Shown: positions 45,026-53,566, counted from the first letter of the stretch. The stretch: 64,000 bases of DNA from an uncultured Lachnospiraceae bacterium (GCA_900317505.1 ONHB01000005.1:62001-126000), one strand, 5' to 3'. The notes: generated by a model from the sequence alone, not told the origin. Translations and numbers: made by a program.

Positions 45026-45773
45026 ATATAAACAGGCGATCATTATCGGAGCATCGCCCATGGGGAATGAAGCAGGACAGCTTGTGGCACTGTTGAAATG
45101 GGCAGGATACGGACCGCAGGATGAAAACTGTGACCATGACTGTATAACCTGTCATTCGGGCTGTGCGGGAAAGACGATTAAAAAAGATATTTATCTTATA
45201 GCTGCCGATGGCGGACTGGACTTTCTTTTAAAAAATAAGATGAAACCGGATTTTTTTATCGGTGATATGGATTCATTTACCGGTGAATATGATGTGCCGG
45301 AAAAGACAGGTGCTGAGGATCACAGTTTTGCCAATATCCCACATGAGATCGTGCCGGTTGAAAAGGATGATACGGATATGGGGTTAGCAGTTGCTAACGC
45401 ATATGAAAAGGGATATCGAGAAATCCTTTTATACGGTGCCTGTGGTGGAGCAAGGGTTTCCCATACACTTGCCAATATACAGTTGATGAGCTTCTATGCC
45501 AAAAAGGGTTGCCAGATCCGTATGATGGGAGACGGTATCCGTATGGAGATTTTGTGGAAGGGATGCAAGAAATTTTCTGCGGCCATGAAAGGAAATCTTT
45601 CTGTGATCTGTCTGACGGACAAGGCAGATGGTGTGGTCATCCGTGGACTGAAATATGAATATGAGGGAAGACTTACCTCCGATCATGCACTGGGTGTGAG
45701 CAATTCCTTTATCGGACAGGATGCGGAAATATCCGTGCAGGAGGGCACACTGTTACTGGTTTATGAAAGATAA
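45006..45773 (+). CDS. thiN: Thiamine diphosphokinase with an N-terminal Cys-rich insertion
   Basis: ThiN transfers pyrophosphate from ATP to thiamine. The 255-aa protein has the catalytic signature AADGGLDFLLKNKMKPDFFI followed by GDMDSF (~residues 65-90), PVEKDDTDMG and LYGACGGARVSHTLANIQL. It is some 40 residues longer than usual, because the N-terminal part carries CDHDCITCHSGC (~39-50), which could bind a metal. The start overlaps the previous gene by 20 bp. Confidence 0.9.
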   Translation: MNQPLTEYKQAIIIGASPMGNEAGQLVALLKWAGYGPQDENCDHDCITCHSGCAGKTIKKDIYLIAADGGLDFLLKNKMKPDFFIGDMDSFTGEYDVPEKTGAEDHSFANIPHEIVPVEKDDTDMGLAVANAYEKGYREILLYGACGGARVSHTLANIQLMSFYAKKGCQIRMMGDGIRMEILWKGCKKFSAAMKGNLSVICLTDKADGVVIRGLKYEYEGRLTSDHALGVSNSFIGQDAEISVQEGTLLLVYER

Positions 45774-45796
45774 AAAGAAAGGAAATTACAACTTAT

Positions 45797-46471
45797 ATGA
45801 GTGACAAGGATAGAATAGAAGCTGTCGTTTTTGACATGGACGGTGTTATTTTTGATTCGGAAAAGCTGGTCATTGACTGCTGGATACCGGTTGCGGAAAA
45901 ATATCATATTCCGGATATTGAGGCTGCCTGTCATGACTGTCTAGGAATCAATGCAGCGCTGACCAGAGAAAAGATGAAACAGCGTTACGGAGAGGATTTT
46001 CCTTATGATACATACAAGGCTGAAATGTCTGCCCTGTTTTTTGAACGGACGAAAAACGGAAATCTTCCGCAAAAGCCCGGTGTAAAGGAATTACTCGGAT
46101 TTTTAAAGGAGAAAAAGATCAAGGTTGCACTGGCTTCCTCGACCAGACGAGAGGTCGTTGTGCGGGAGTTAACAGAGGGTAACCTGATTTCTTATTTTGA
46201 TGAAGTTGTCTGCGGCGATATGGTTTCAAAGAGCAAGCCGGATCCGGAGATCTTTTTAAAAGCCTGTGAGCAGCTTTCGGTTGAGCCGGAATGTGCTTAT
46301 GCGATCGAGGATTCATACAATGGCATCCGTTCTGCCCATGCTGCCGGCATGAGACCAATCATGGTGCCGGATATGGCTGAGCCTACACCGGAGATGGAAG
46401 AACTGTCCGAGCGGATTTTACCGTCTTTACTGAATGTGAAGGAATATCTGGAAAGCAGGATAAGAAAATAA
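45797..46471 (+). CDS. HAD family phosphatase (beta-phosphoglucomutase-like subfamily)
   Basis: This 224-aa haloacid dehalogenase-superfamily phosphatase has a helical cap. Motif I is FDMDGVIFDSE (nucleophile Asp), motif II ASSTRR, motif III Lys in SKPDPEIFLKAC and motif IV AIEDSYNGIRSA. The substrate, probably a sugar phosphate, is unknown. It lies 23 bp after thiN. Confidence 0.9.
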   Translation: MSDKDRIEAVVFDMDGVIFDSEKLVIDCWIPVAEKYHIPDIEAACHDCLGINAALTREKMKQRYGEDFPYDTYKAEMSALFFERTKNGNLPQKPGVKELLGFLKEKKIKVALASSTRREVVVRELTEGNLISYFDEVVCGDMVSKSKPDPEIFLKACEQLSVEPECAYAIEDSYNGIRSAHAAGMRPIMVPDMAEPTPEMEELSERILPSLLNVKEYLESRIRK

Positions 46472-46487
46472 ATTTGGATGGAGTTTT

Positions 46488-47750
46488 ATGGAAAAAGCAA
46501 TTTTAGTAGGGTTATGTCTTGGCTCTGAACGGGATTTTGAACATTCCATGGAAGAGCTTGCGGAGTTAGCTGCTGCTTGCGAGCTGGAGGTAGTCGGGGA
46601 GATTACCCAGCATGCAGCCGCGGTCAACAAGGCATTTTATATCGGAACCGGAAAGGTAGAGCAGGTCTTTTTATTGTCTGAGGAAACAAAAGCAGATCTG
46701 ATCATTTTTGATAATGCACTTTCTCCGATGCAGCTTCGCAATCTGCAGCAGAAATTACATATGCCAATCATGGACCGGACAACGTTGATCTTAGAAATCT
46801 TTTCAAAAAGAGCGCGTACCAGAGAAGCGAGATTGCAGGTCGATGTGGCAGCACTTCAGTATGCACTGCCGAGACTGGTCGGACTGCATGATGCGTTGAG
46901 CAGACAGGGCGGTGGCAGCGGTGCCATGAGTAACAAAGGTGCCGGTGAGAAAAAACTGGAGCTGGACCGCAGGCATATTGAGCAGAGACTGGCGACACTT
47001 AGAAGAGAGTTAAAGCAGGTAGAACAGGATCGCAACGTCCAGAGAAAAGCCAGACAGAAGAATGAAATTCCACTGGTAGGGCTGGTCGGATATACCAATG
47101 CCGGAAAGTCATCGGTTATGAACGTGCTTTTGAAAAACTGCAATAAAGATGAGGAAAAACAGGTATTTGAAAAAGATATGCTTTTTGCGACTTTGGAGAC
47201 GACTGTGCGCAAGGTTGAGAGAGCGCATGGAAAGAGTTTTTTACTGTCGGATACCGTTGGCTTTATCAATGAGCTGCCGCACAATCTGGTGCAGGCTTTC
47301 CGTTCCACACTTGAGGAAGTAAAAAATGCGGATTTACTCTTACAGGTCATCGACTTTTCAGATCCGCATTACCGTGAGCATATGAAGGTGACAAAGGATA
47401 CGTTGGAGGAGCTTGGTGCTGGGAAAATTCCAATGCTGTATGTCTACAACAAAATGGACAAGGTTGCCATGATGGATCCGGATGTCGTTTATCCGCAGGT
47501 GATAGACCAGAAAATCTATATGGCAGCAGGTCTTGGAATTGGCATAGATGAGCTTTTGGATGCGATCGAGGAAAAGCTTTTTGGCAGACGCAAAGAGTAT
47601 GAGCTCCTCATCCCCTATGATGCCGGTGCGCAGTTTCATATGCTGCGCACACAGGCAGAGGTGCTTCAATGTGAATACCGCGAGGACGGTATCTTTGTCA
47701 GAGTGATCGCGGATGACAGAGTCATGGGGAGACTGCATGCGCTATCCTGA
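46488..47750 (+). CDS. hflX: Ribosome-associated GTPase HflX
   Basis: HflX splits stalled ribosomes under stress. The 420 aa contain the N-terminal HflX domain with FDNALSPMQLRNLQ and RTREARLQVDVAALQY, the glycine-rich linker RQGGGSGAMSNKGAGEK, then the G domain. G1 is GYTNAGKSS, G3 DTVGFI, G4 YNKMD, with a short C-terminal domain. GGAG precedes the ATG. It is convergent with the HxlR gene, 8 bp apart; a small ATCCTG/CAGGAT hairpin spans the junction. Confidence 0.95.
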   Translation: MEKAILVGLCLGSERDFEHSMEELAELAAACELEVVGEITQHAAAVNKAFYIGTGKVEQVFLLSEETKADLIIFDNALSPMQLRNLQQKLHMPIMDRTTLILEIFSKRARTREARLQVDVAALQYALPRLVGLHDALSRQGGGSGAMSNKGAGEKKLELDRRHIEQRLATLRRELKQVEQDRNVQRKARQKNEIPLVGLVGYTNAGKSSVMNVLLKNCNKDEEKQVFEKDMLFATLETTVRKVERAHGKSFLLSDTVGFINELPHNLVQAFRSTLEEVKNADLLLQVIDFSDPHYREHMKVTKDTLEELGAGKIPMLYVYNKMDKVAMMDPDVVYPQVIDQKIYMAAGLGIGIDELLDAIEEKLFGRRKEYELLIPYDAGAQFHMLRTQAEVLQCEYREDGIFVRVIADDRVMGRLHALS

Positions 47751-47758
47751 TAGCAGGA

Positions 47759-48082
47759 TCATAAATTATTTTTATAGTTGGTTCCCCATTCCTGCATGGC
47801 ATCGAGGATAGGACGCATTGTTTCGCCAAGATCGCTTAAGGCATATTCTACGCGGGGAGGAACCTCAGGATAGACGGTTCTTGTGATCAGTCCGTCTTCT
47901 TCCATAGATCTTAGGGAATCGGTCAGAACCTTCTGACTGATTCCATCCAGATTTTTCTTTAATTCATTAAATCTCCATGGTCTCATAAGGAGATTTCTTA
48001 AAATCAATAATTTCCACTTACTACCAATCAATCCTACTGTTGTTGCAACGGGACATTCCGGCAATTCTTCTTTTGTTAGCAT
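47759..48082 (-). CDS. HxlR family winged-helix regulator, divergent to the ACGX operon
   Basis: This 107-aa single-domain winged-helix regulator of the HxlR (MarR-like) family carries GSKWKLLILRNLLMRPWRFN and ISQKVLTDSLRSMEEDGLI, plus the wing RVEYALSDLG. Proteins of this family respond to redox or electrophiles, often through an N-terminal Cys; C11 in ELPECPVATT is in that position. It is transcribed away from the Cys-repeat peptide operon across a 487-bp AT-rich gap and is the obvious candidate regulator. Confidence 0.92.
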   Translation of the reverse strand: MLTKEELPECPVATTVGLIGSKWKLLILRNLLMRPWRFNELKKNLDGISQKVLTDSLRSMEEDGLITRTVYPEVPPRVEYALSDLGETMRPILDAMQEWGTNYKNNL

Positions 48083-48448
48083 ATGCTTATCCTCACTTTC
48101 TTTTTTATATGTTGTTTATAGGTTGTTTTTTATCTGTTATCTGCTATAAATTTGAAACTTATTTTTGTCATTTATTATTTTATTGGCTGATTTTATTGTC
48201 TTGATTCCGTTATCTTGATTTTATTGTCTGAATTTTTATCTTCTGAATTTTATCCCTAAAATTTCATGGACTGATACATATAGAAAACATTTTTATCTTA
48301 ATACCATGCAATTTAGTTCAAAACAAAATATAGGTTTTAAATAGAATGCAGATATCTAATAAAATACAACATTAAAATTTAATGCAAGTATTCAATATGA
48401 TGCAGGCATTAAATACAATGTAACACACAAATTCTACTGCGTCCAGAA
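48083..48448. other. AT-rich non-coding stretch between HxlR and the ACGX operon
   Basis: I see no gene here. The segment 48170-48260 contains degenerate T-rich repeats of TTTATTGTCTTGAT and TCTGAATTTTTATC type. The segment 48340-48420 repeats short AATGCA/ATTAAAT blocks. No RNA structure is evident. Confidence 0.5.
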
Positions 48449-48464
48449 GTTACAAAAAGGTAAC
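48449..48464. promoter_or_regulatory. Candidate HxlR operator
   Basis: GTTAC (48449-48453) and GTAAC (48460-48464) form an inverted repeat around AAAAAG, about 105 bp before the peptide gene. It sits between the divergent genes, as an HxlR site would. Assignment is by position and symmetry only. Confidence 0.45.
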
Positions 48465-48569
48465 TATGTAATAAAAAAGTGCGTACTTTTTCTGCCTGAA
48501 AAGAGTTGTTATTCTAAGGGTGCAACAGGGAGATATCCCATAACAACCAAATCACAGGAGGTAACGAAA

Positions 48570-48815
48570 ATGGCATTATCAAACATTTTTGGATGGAACA
48601 AAGAAGAGGAAACCAAGACAGCTGCGGCATGCGGAACAGCATGTGGAGCATCCGACAAAGCAGAAGAAAAACCTGCAGCATGCGGAACAGCATGTGGAGC
48701 ATCTGACAATTCAGAAGCAAAACCTGCAGCATGCGGAACAGCATGTGGAGCATCCGACAATTCAGAAGCAAAACCTGCAGCATGTGGAACAGCTTGCGGC
48801 GCATCTGACAAGTAA
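48570..48815 (+). CDS. ACGX-repeat peptide (putative radical SAM-modified RiPP precursor)
   Basis: This 81-aa peptide has a short leader (MALSNIFGWNKEEETKTA) and then four units of 17 residues, AACGTACGASDNSEAKP, the last cut to 12. Each unit has two Cys in Ala-Cys-Gly-Thr and Ala-Cys-Gly-Ala contexts, giving eight Cys in ACGX motifs. There is no signal peptide and no membrane segment. A strong AGGAGG (48557-48562) precedes the ATG. The radical SAM/SPASM gene follows 29 bp later. This matches the peptide partner of the maturase class named 'ACGX system' in protein family databases, whose product and modification are unknown to me. Confidence 0.88.
   Translation: MALSNIFGWNKEEETKTAAACGTACGASDKAEEKPAACGTACGASDNSEAKPAACGTACGASDNSEAKPAACGTACGASDK
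48624..48812 (+). repeat. 51-bp coding tandem repeat of the ACGX peptide
   Basis: Three full and one partial 51-bp unit. Units 2 and 3 differ by a single silent change, which points to recent duplication or ongoing homogenisation. Confidence 0.9.
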
Positions 48816-48844
48816 GAAAATTTAGGAGAAAGGAGTTGGATAGG

Positions 48845-49909
48845 ATGAGTCAGTATTTTTCTTTTCAGTGGCATATCACAGATGAGTGTGACCAGAGATG
48901 TAAGCACTGTTACATTTTTTCAGGCGAAGGATGCAAGGAATTAAAGTCTATGACCTGGAAGCAGATGACGGAAGTGGTGGCTAACTGTGAAGATTTTTGT
49001 AAAGTGTACAACAGAATACCGTATTTTTATATTACCGGTGGAGATCCTATCCTTCATCCGGACTTCTGGAAGCTGATGGTGCTTTTGAAATCTAAAAATA
49101 TTCCATTTACTTTAATGGGAAATCCGTTTCATCTGAATGATGAAATATGCAGGATGTTAAAGGTATGCGGCTGCGACAAGTATCAGATGTCGTTAGATGG
49201 AATGAGAAAGACGCATGACTGGTTCCGGAAACCGGGAAGCTTTGATCTGACGATTGAAAAAATCGGTTGTCTGAACCGTGCAGGCATAAAAAGTGTGATT
49301 ATGAGCACGGTGTCCAAAACGAATATGAATGAGATACCGGATATTATTGATGAAGTTGTAAAAGCGAAGGTTAAGGCTTTTGCCTTTTCGCGTTATGTAC
49401 CAACCGGAGGTGAGGTTGATACGAGCATGACACCGCAGGAATACAGGAAGCTTTTAGAAATCTGTGATGCTAAATTCAAGGTGTATGAAAAGGCTGGATG
49501 TGAAACTTATTTTAATAAAAAGGATCATTTGTGGACCTTGTACGAATATGAAACAGGGCAGTTTAAATTGCCAAAGAATGCAGAAAACGGAATGATCTAT
49601 GGCGGTTGTAACTGCGGAAACTGTCATATCACAATCTCTTCCAATGGTGACATCATGGCATGCCGGAGAGTGACAGATAGCAAGGTGGCAAATACATTTG
49701 AAGACCGTCTGGCAGATGTATGGGTGTGTCAGATGGAAAAGTACAGGGATTATGAAAAATTTACCAAGTGCAGTAAATGTGAACTGAGGGCATGGTGCCG
49801 TGGATGTCCGGCGGTTGCGAACGGAACAAACGGCAGCTTTTATGCGGCGGATCCGCAGTGCTGGAAAACGAAGAACGATATTACAGGAGAAGCATTGGAG
49901 TGTGAGTAA
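48845..49909 (+). CDS. Radical SAM/SPASM peptide maturase, ACGX system
   Basis: This 354-aa enzyme would cleave SAM with a 4Fe-4S cluster and modify the adjacent Cys-repeat peptide. The cluster motif CDQRCKHCY (CX3CX2C) is near the N-terminus, and the GGE-like loop is YITGGDPIL. The C-terminal SPASM region has CNCGNC, CHITISSNGDIMAC, CSKCELRAWCRGC and a last PQCW, enough Cys for auxiliary clusters. SPASM maturases typically make thioether, C-C or epimerised products. AAGGAG at 48830-48835 sets the ATG at 48845; a TTG at 48836 is too close. Confidence 0.92.
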   Translation: MSQYFSFQWHITDECDQRCKHCYIFSGEGCKELKSMTWKQMTEVVANCEDFCKVYNRIPYFYITGGDPILHPDFWKLMVLLKSKNIPFTLMGNPFHLNDEICRMLKVCGCDKYQMSLDGMRKTHDWFRKPGSFDLTIEKIGCLNRAGIKSVIMSTVSKTNMNEIPDIIDEVVKAKVKAFAFSRYVPTGGEVDTSMTPQEYRKLLEICDAKFKVYEKAGCETYFNKKDHLWTLYEYETGQFKLPKNAENGMIYGGCNCGNCHITISSNGDIMACRRVTDSKVANTFEDRLADVWVCQMEKYRDYEKFTKCSKCELRAWCRGCPAVANGTNGSFYAADPQCWKTKNDITGEALECE

Positions 49910-49911
49910 AA

Positions 49912-50445
49912 ATGATGACGTTAATGGATATTATTAAGAAAAGACATTCCATCCGGAAATATACGGATGAGCAGATAAAACGGGAGGATCTGGAAAAGAT
50001 TTTAGAGGCAGGAAATTTTGCACCAAATGCGGGTGGTGGACAGCGAAGCATGATGGTTGCCATACATAATAAGGAGCTTGCTGCTTATGTTGGAAAAATG
50101 AACATGGCAAATTTTGACCGGTCACATCTGGCAGGCAATTATGTATCGAAAGAGCAGCCGAGTACGATAGATGATCCAAACATAAAGAACGGCTTTTATA
50201 ATGCACCGACTGTTGTGTGTGTATTTTGTCAGGATAACTTTCTTTTTAAGACGGCAGATGCTTTTTGCATGATGGAAAATATGATCCTGCAGGCTACGGA
50301 GCTTGGAATTGCATCCTGCATTATTTCAAGAGGATATGAAACCTTTGCCTCAGAAGAAGGACGACGTCTTATGGATGAATGGGGCGTACCTCAGGGGTAT
50401 ACATGTCAGGGCTTTGTAATCCTTGGCTATATCAATGGAGAGTAA
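49912..50445 (+). CDS. Nitroreductase family flavoprotein in the ACGX operon
   Basis: This 177-aa FMN-dependent NAD(P)H oxidoreductase shows the nitroreductase N-terminal pattern IKKRHSIRKYTDEQI, GNFAPNAGGGQR and the C-terminal GIASCIISRGYE and GFVILGYINGE. It starts 2 bp after the maturase stop, so it is translated from the same message. Related flavoproteins serve as dehydrogenases in RiPP pathways. A role in oxidising or reducing the modified peptide, or in supplying electrons, is inferred. Confidence 0.9.
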   Translation: MMTLMDIIKKRHSIRKYTDEQIKREDLEKILEAGNFAPNAGGGQRSMMVAIHNKELAAYVGKMNMANFDRSHLAGNYVSKEQPSTIDDPNIKNGFYNAPTVVCVFCQDNFLFKTADAFCMMENMILQATELGIASCIISRGYETFASEEGRRLMDEWGVPQGYTCQGFVILGYINGE

Positions 50446-50532
50446 CCACATAGTAAGCCCAGAAAGCCGGGAAGAATCAAGATAATAGATTGATTTTTAA
50501 CGATCAGATCTGAATGATACAGGAGGAAAAAG

Positions 50533-51146
50533 ATGGATTTACAGACATGTCTGAAAAAAATGCAGCTTGTAGGAGTGCTTGCATTTGCAACGGTTGATGC
50601 AGAGGGAGCCCCGCAGGTGAGAAATATCAGTGCTATTCATTATGAAGAAAATGCTTTATACTTTTTACAGCCAGAGGTAAAAATTTTTGCAAAGAGCTTC
50701 TTTCGGATGGCAGGGTGCAGATTTTATGTTATACCAAATACAAAGAGATGATCCGGCTGTCTGGTAAAGCTTATGCGGTGGCTGATGAAGAACAGGAAAA
50801 ATGGCGGGATGTGATTTTTGAAGAACAGCCATATCTGGCTAATGTATATCCGGGTGATACGAGAAATATCGGTATTGTTTTCTGCATTGACAAGGCGGAA
50901 ATTGAGTATTTCAATCTTTCGGTCAATCCGATCTTCCGGGAGACATACCTTTTGGGAAATGTACAGGCAAAGGAAAAAGGATTTTTAATCACGGCTTCCT
51001 GTGTAGGGTGTGGAAAATGTCAGGCCGCCTGTCCGCAAAGATGCATTGATATATCGACGGTTCCGGCGGTAATCAACCAAAATCATTGCCTGCACTGCGG
51101 CAGATGCGCGGAGGTTTGTCCGGTGCAGTGTATTAAGAAGTTTTAA
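50533..51146 (+). pseudogene. Flavin-binding (PPOX-like) plus 2[4Fe-4S] ferredoxin protein, frameshifted
   Basis: Two frames together encode one ~204-aa protein. The first (from 50533) gives a pyridoxamine-phosphate-oxidase-like split barrel start (VGVLAFATVDAEGAPQVRNI), then leaves the fold after ALYF. The other frame supplies the continuation TARGKNFCKELLSDGRVQ and ends with two cluster motifs, CVGCGKCQAACPQRC and CLHCGRCAEVCPVQC. One extra T in the run TTTTT at 50662-50666 restores a single frame. AGGAGG precedes the start. It lies in the ACGX operon and looks like an electron carrier. It may be truly inactivated or a base-call error. Confidence 0.85.
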
Positions 51147-51232
51147 GACGTGCATGCAGATGCATATAATGGGGCAGGAGGTCACTTTTGCAGTCCTGTT
51201 GCCGGCAGTATGGAGTGTAAGGAGAATGCACT

Positions 51233-52009
51233 ATGACTCAGGATGAGAGAAGAAACTATTTAATTGAATATCTTTTAAAGGAAGAGGCCGGATTGCGAAT
51301 GCGGAAAATTCCCAAGGATAAGAAAGGGCAGGAGGATATGCTGCGGGCACTTATGAATGTCCGGCCGCCCAGACCTGTCGGTGAGGATTTTCTGAAAATT
51401 CAGGACGAATACCTGCTTGAAAGAAACAGGGAACGTGGCATCACGGATGTTGCTGACTTAAAGCCGGTATCATCAGATCCGAGGCTTTATATCTGGCAGG
51501 GCGATATCACGACACTGAAATGCGATGCCATTGTCAATGCCTGCAATTCGCAGATGCTTGGGTGTTTTTCACCGCTGCACGCATGTATTGATAATTTTAT
51601 TCACACCTATGCGGGAATAGAGCTGCGTCTGGAAATGTATGAGATCATGACTAAGCAGGGACATGAGGAAGAAACCGGTAAGGCAAAGATAACATCTGCT
51701 TATAATCTTCCGTCAAAATACATTCTTCATACGGTTGGACCGATCATACAATGGGCAGTTACAAGAGAAGATGAAGAACTGCTTGCAAGCTGTTACAGGG
51801 AATGCTTGAAGTTAGCCGCTGCTAATGGAGTGCAATCGATCGCATTCTGTTGCCTGTCTACCGGAGTATTCCGGTTCCCACAGCAGAGGGCGGCTGAAAT
51901 TGCCACAGATACGGTAAAGCAATTTTTTGAAAAAGACAATAGGATACAAAAGGTGATCTTTAATGTATTTCAGGATAAGGATTTAGAAATATACAACAGG
52001 ATATTGTAA
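51233..52009 (+). CDS. Zinc-containing macrodomain protein (protein-ADP-ribose hydrolase type)
   Basis: This 258-aa protein would remove ADP-ribose from proteins. The N-terminal ~90 residues are helical (IEYLLKEEAGLRM). The macrodomain starts near LYIWQGDITTLKCDAIVNAC. The segment NACNSQMLGCFSPLHACIDN carries the Cys/His set typical of zinc macrodomains (Zn-Macro), and the loop CLSTGVFRFPQ follows. In other bacteria these go with sirtuin ADP-ribosyltransferases, but no partner is visible here. AAGGAG precedes the ATG at 51233. Confidence 0.9.
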   Translation: MTQDERRNYLIEYLLKEEAGLRMRKIPKDKKGQEDMLRALMNVRPPRPVGEDFLKIQDEYLLERNRERGITDVADLKPVSSDPRLYIWQGDITTLKCDAIVNACNSQMLGCFSPLHACIDNFIHTYAGIELRLEMYEIMTKQGHEEETGKAKITSAYNLPSKYILHTVGPIIQWAVTREDEELLASCYRECLKLAAANGVQSIAFCCLSTGVFRFPQQRAAEIATDTVKQFFEKDNRIQKVIFNVFQDKDLEIYNRIL

Positions 52010-52022
52010 TGTAAATTATAGG

Positions 52023-52061
52023 TAAAAAGCTGTGTGGACCGGTGTGGCATACAGCTTTTTA
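52023..52061 (+). terminator. Terminator after the macrodomain gene
   Basis: AAAAAGCTGT pairs with ACAGCTTTTT around a GTG-rich loop, ending in a T5 run. The rest of the 200-bp spacer contains no gene that I can support. Confidence 0.8.
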
Positions 52062-52209
52062 TGATATACTGTTTTTATGATTTTGATTAGATGTGAATTA
52101 TTTTTTGACTGGTTTGAACGGATGATCTGGAATGGCTGCCTGTGAATGACATTCTAGACTGATATCTGGAAATATCACTTGTCTAAAGAGAGGAAAAACG
52201 AAAAATAGT

Positions 52210-53478
52210 ATGAAAATAAAAATAAGAAATCTTAGCTACGACAAGGTTGCAACATTACCGGAGCGGAAACATCACAGACCGGTAAATCCCAATCCGATTC
52301 TGAAACAGCTGATTTTGTTATTGTCAAAGGGGGAACTGAAAAATGTCGGGTTTGAATGTGAAAAGCATGGAATGGAGAGGCTGGAAAAAGGAGAACCCTG
52401 TCTGGTGCTTATGAACCATTCCAGCTTTATTGACCTCAAAATTGTCGAGACGATCATGAAGGACCATCCGCTCAATATTATCTGTACTTCGGACGGTCTG
52501 GTTGGAAAAGAGTGGCTGATGCGTCAGGTAGGATGCATTCCGACCAACAAATTTGTGACGGATGTACAGATGGTAAAGGATATGGTATATGCCCTGCATA
52601 CATTAAAAAGCTCGGTATTAATGTATCCGGAGGCAAGTTACAGCTTTGACGGAACGGCGACGCCGATACCGGATTCACTTGGGAAATGTGTCAAATTGCT
52701 AAAGGTTCCCGTGATCATGATCAGGACACATGGGGCATTTTTGCGTGATCCTTTATACAACAATCTGCAGGTCCGTGATGTGAAGGTAACGGCAGATGTC
52801 ACATATCTGTTTTCCAAGGAGGAAATCGAGCATCATTCAGCAAAGCAAATACAAGAAAAATTAAGAGAATGCTTTTCTTTTGATTATTTTAAGGAACAGC
52901 AGGAGCAAAACATCAGGATAAAGGAACCATTCCGGGCAGACTATTTAAACCGTGTTTTATATAAATGTGCGTCCTGCAAAAAAGAGGGACACATGCATGG
53001 CGAAGGAACGACGATCACCTGCAGAGTCTGTGGTGATAAGCATGAGCTAACTGAGACCGGCTTTTTGAAAAATCTTTCCGGGAACAATACTTTTACACAT
53101 ATTCCGGACTGGTACGACTGGCAGCGGAAAGAGGTGAGGGCCGGGCTGCAGGATGGAACCTATAGCCTGGATGTGGATGTTGACATCTATGTATTAAAGG
53201 ATCTGAAATGTATTTACAAGGTAGGGGACGGACATCTGCATCATGGCAGCAGTGGTTTTTATCTGGAGGGCTGTGGCGGTAAATTGCAGTATGAGCAGAA
53301 ACCGAAAGCATCCTATAGCCTGTATGCCGATTATTACTGGTATGAGATCGGGGACATGATCTGTATCGGAAATATGAAATGTCTGTATTATTGCTTTCCC
53401 AAGGATCAGTCACTGGACGTTGTTGCCAAAACCAGGATTGCTACAGAAGAATTGTACAAAATGAAAAATAATTTTTAA
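52210..53478 (+). CDS. 1-acyl-glycerol-3-phosphate acyltransferase-like protein with C-terminal zinc ribbon
   Basis: This is a 422-aa protein. Residues ~60-230 are a PlsC-type acyltransferase with the HX4D motif in LMNHSSFID and the acceptor motif YPEASYSFDG (in place of FPEGTRS). After this come a zinc-ribbon-like CASCKKEGHMHGE with ITCRVCGD (~256-280) and a ~140-residue beta-rich C-terminal domain. Plain PlsC enzymes are ~200-250 aa, so the extension is large and unexplained. It stands alone between a terminator and a lipoprotein gene. Confidence 0.85.
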   Translation: MKIKIRNLSYDKVATLPERKHHRPVNPNPILKQLILLLSKGELKNVGFECEKHGMERLEKGEPCLVLMNHSSFIDLKIVETIMKDHPLNIICTSDGLVGKEWLMRQVGCIPTNKFVTDVQMVKDMVYALHTLKSSVLMYPEASYSFDGTATPIPDSLGKCVKLLKVPVIMIRTHGAFLRDPLYNNLQVRDVKVTADVTYLFSKEEIEHHSAKQIQEKLRECFSFDYFKEQQEQNIRIKEPFRADYLNRVLYKCASCKKEGHMHGEGTTITCRVCGDKHELTETGFLKNLSGNNTFTHIPDWYDWQRKEVRAGLQDGTYSLDVDVDIYVLKDLKCIYKVGDGHLHHGSSGFYLEGCGGKLQYEQKPKASYSLYADYYWYEIGDMICIGNMKCLYYCFPKDQSLDVVAKTRIATEELYKMKNNF

Positions 53479-53566
53479 AAAGCTGCAACATTTTGACTGT
53501 TCCATCTGTATATAAAGTAGAAAGATGAAAATCTTCAATTTTTATATTCGGAAAGGAAGAAAAATT

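Noticed and set aside
47743-47760. ATCCTG/CAGGAT hairpin as terminator between hflX and HxlR
   Set aside because: The stem is only 6 bp and no T run follows on either strand within reach.
48509-48907. Minus-strand open frames across the ACGX peptide and maturase start
   Set aside because: They are antisense shadows created by the 51-bp repeats.
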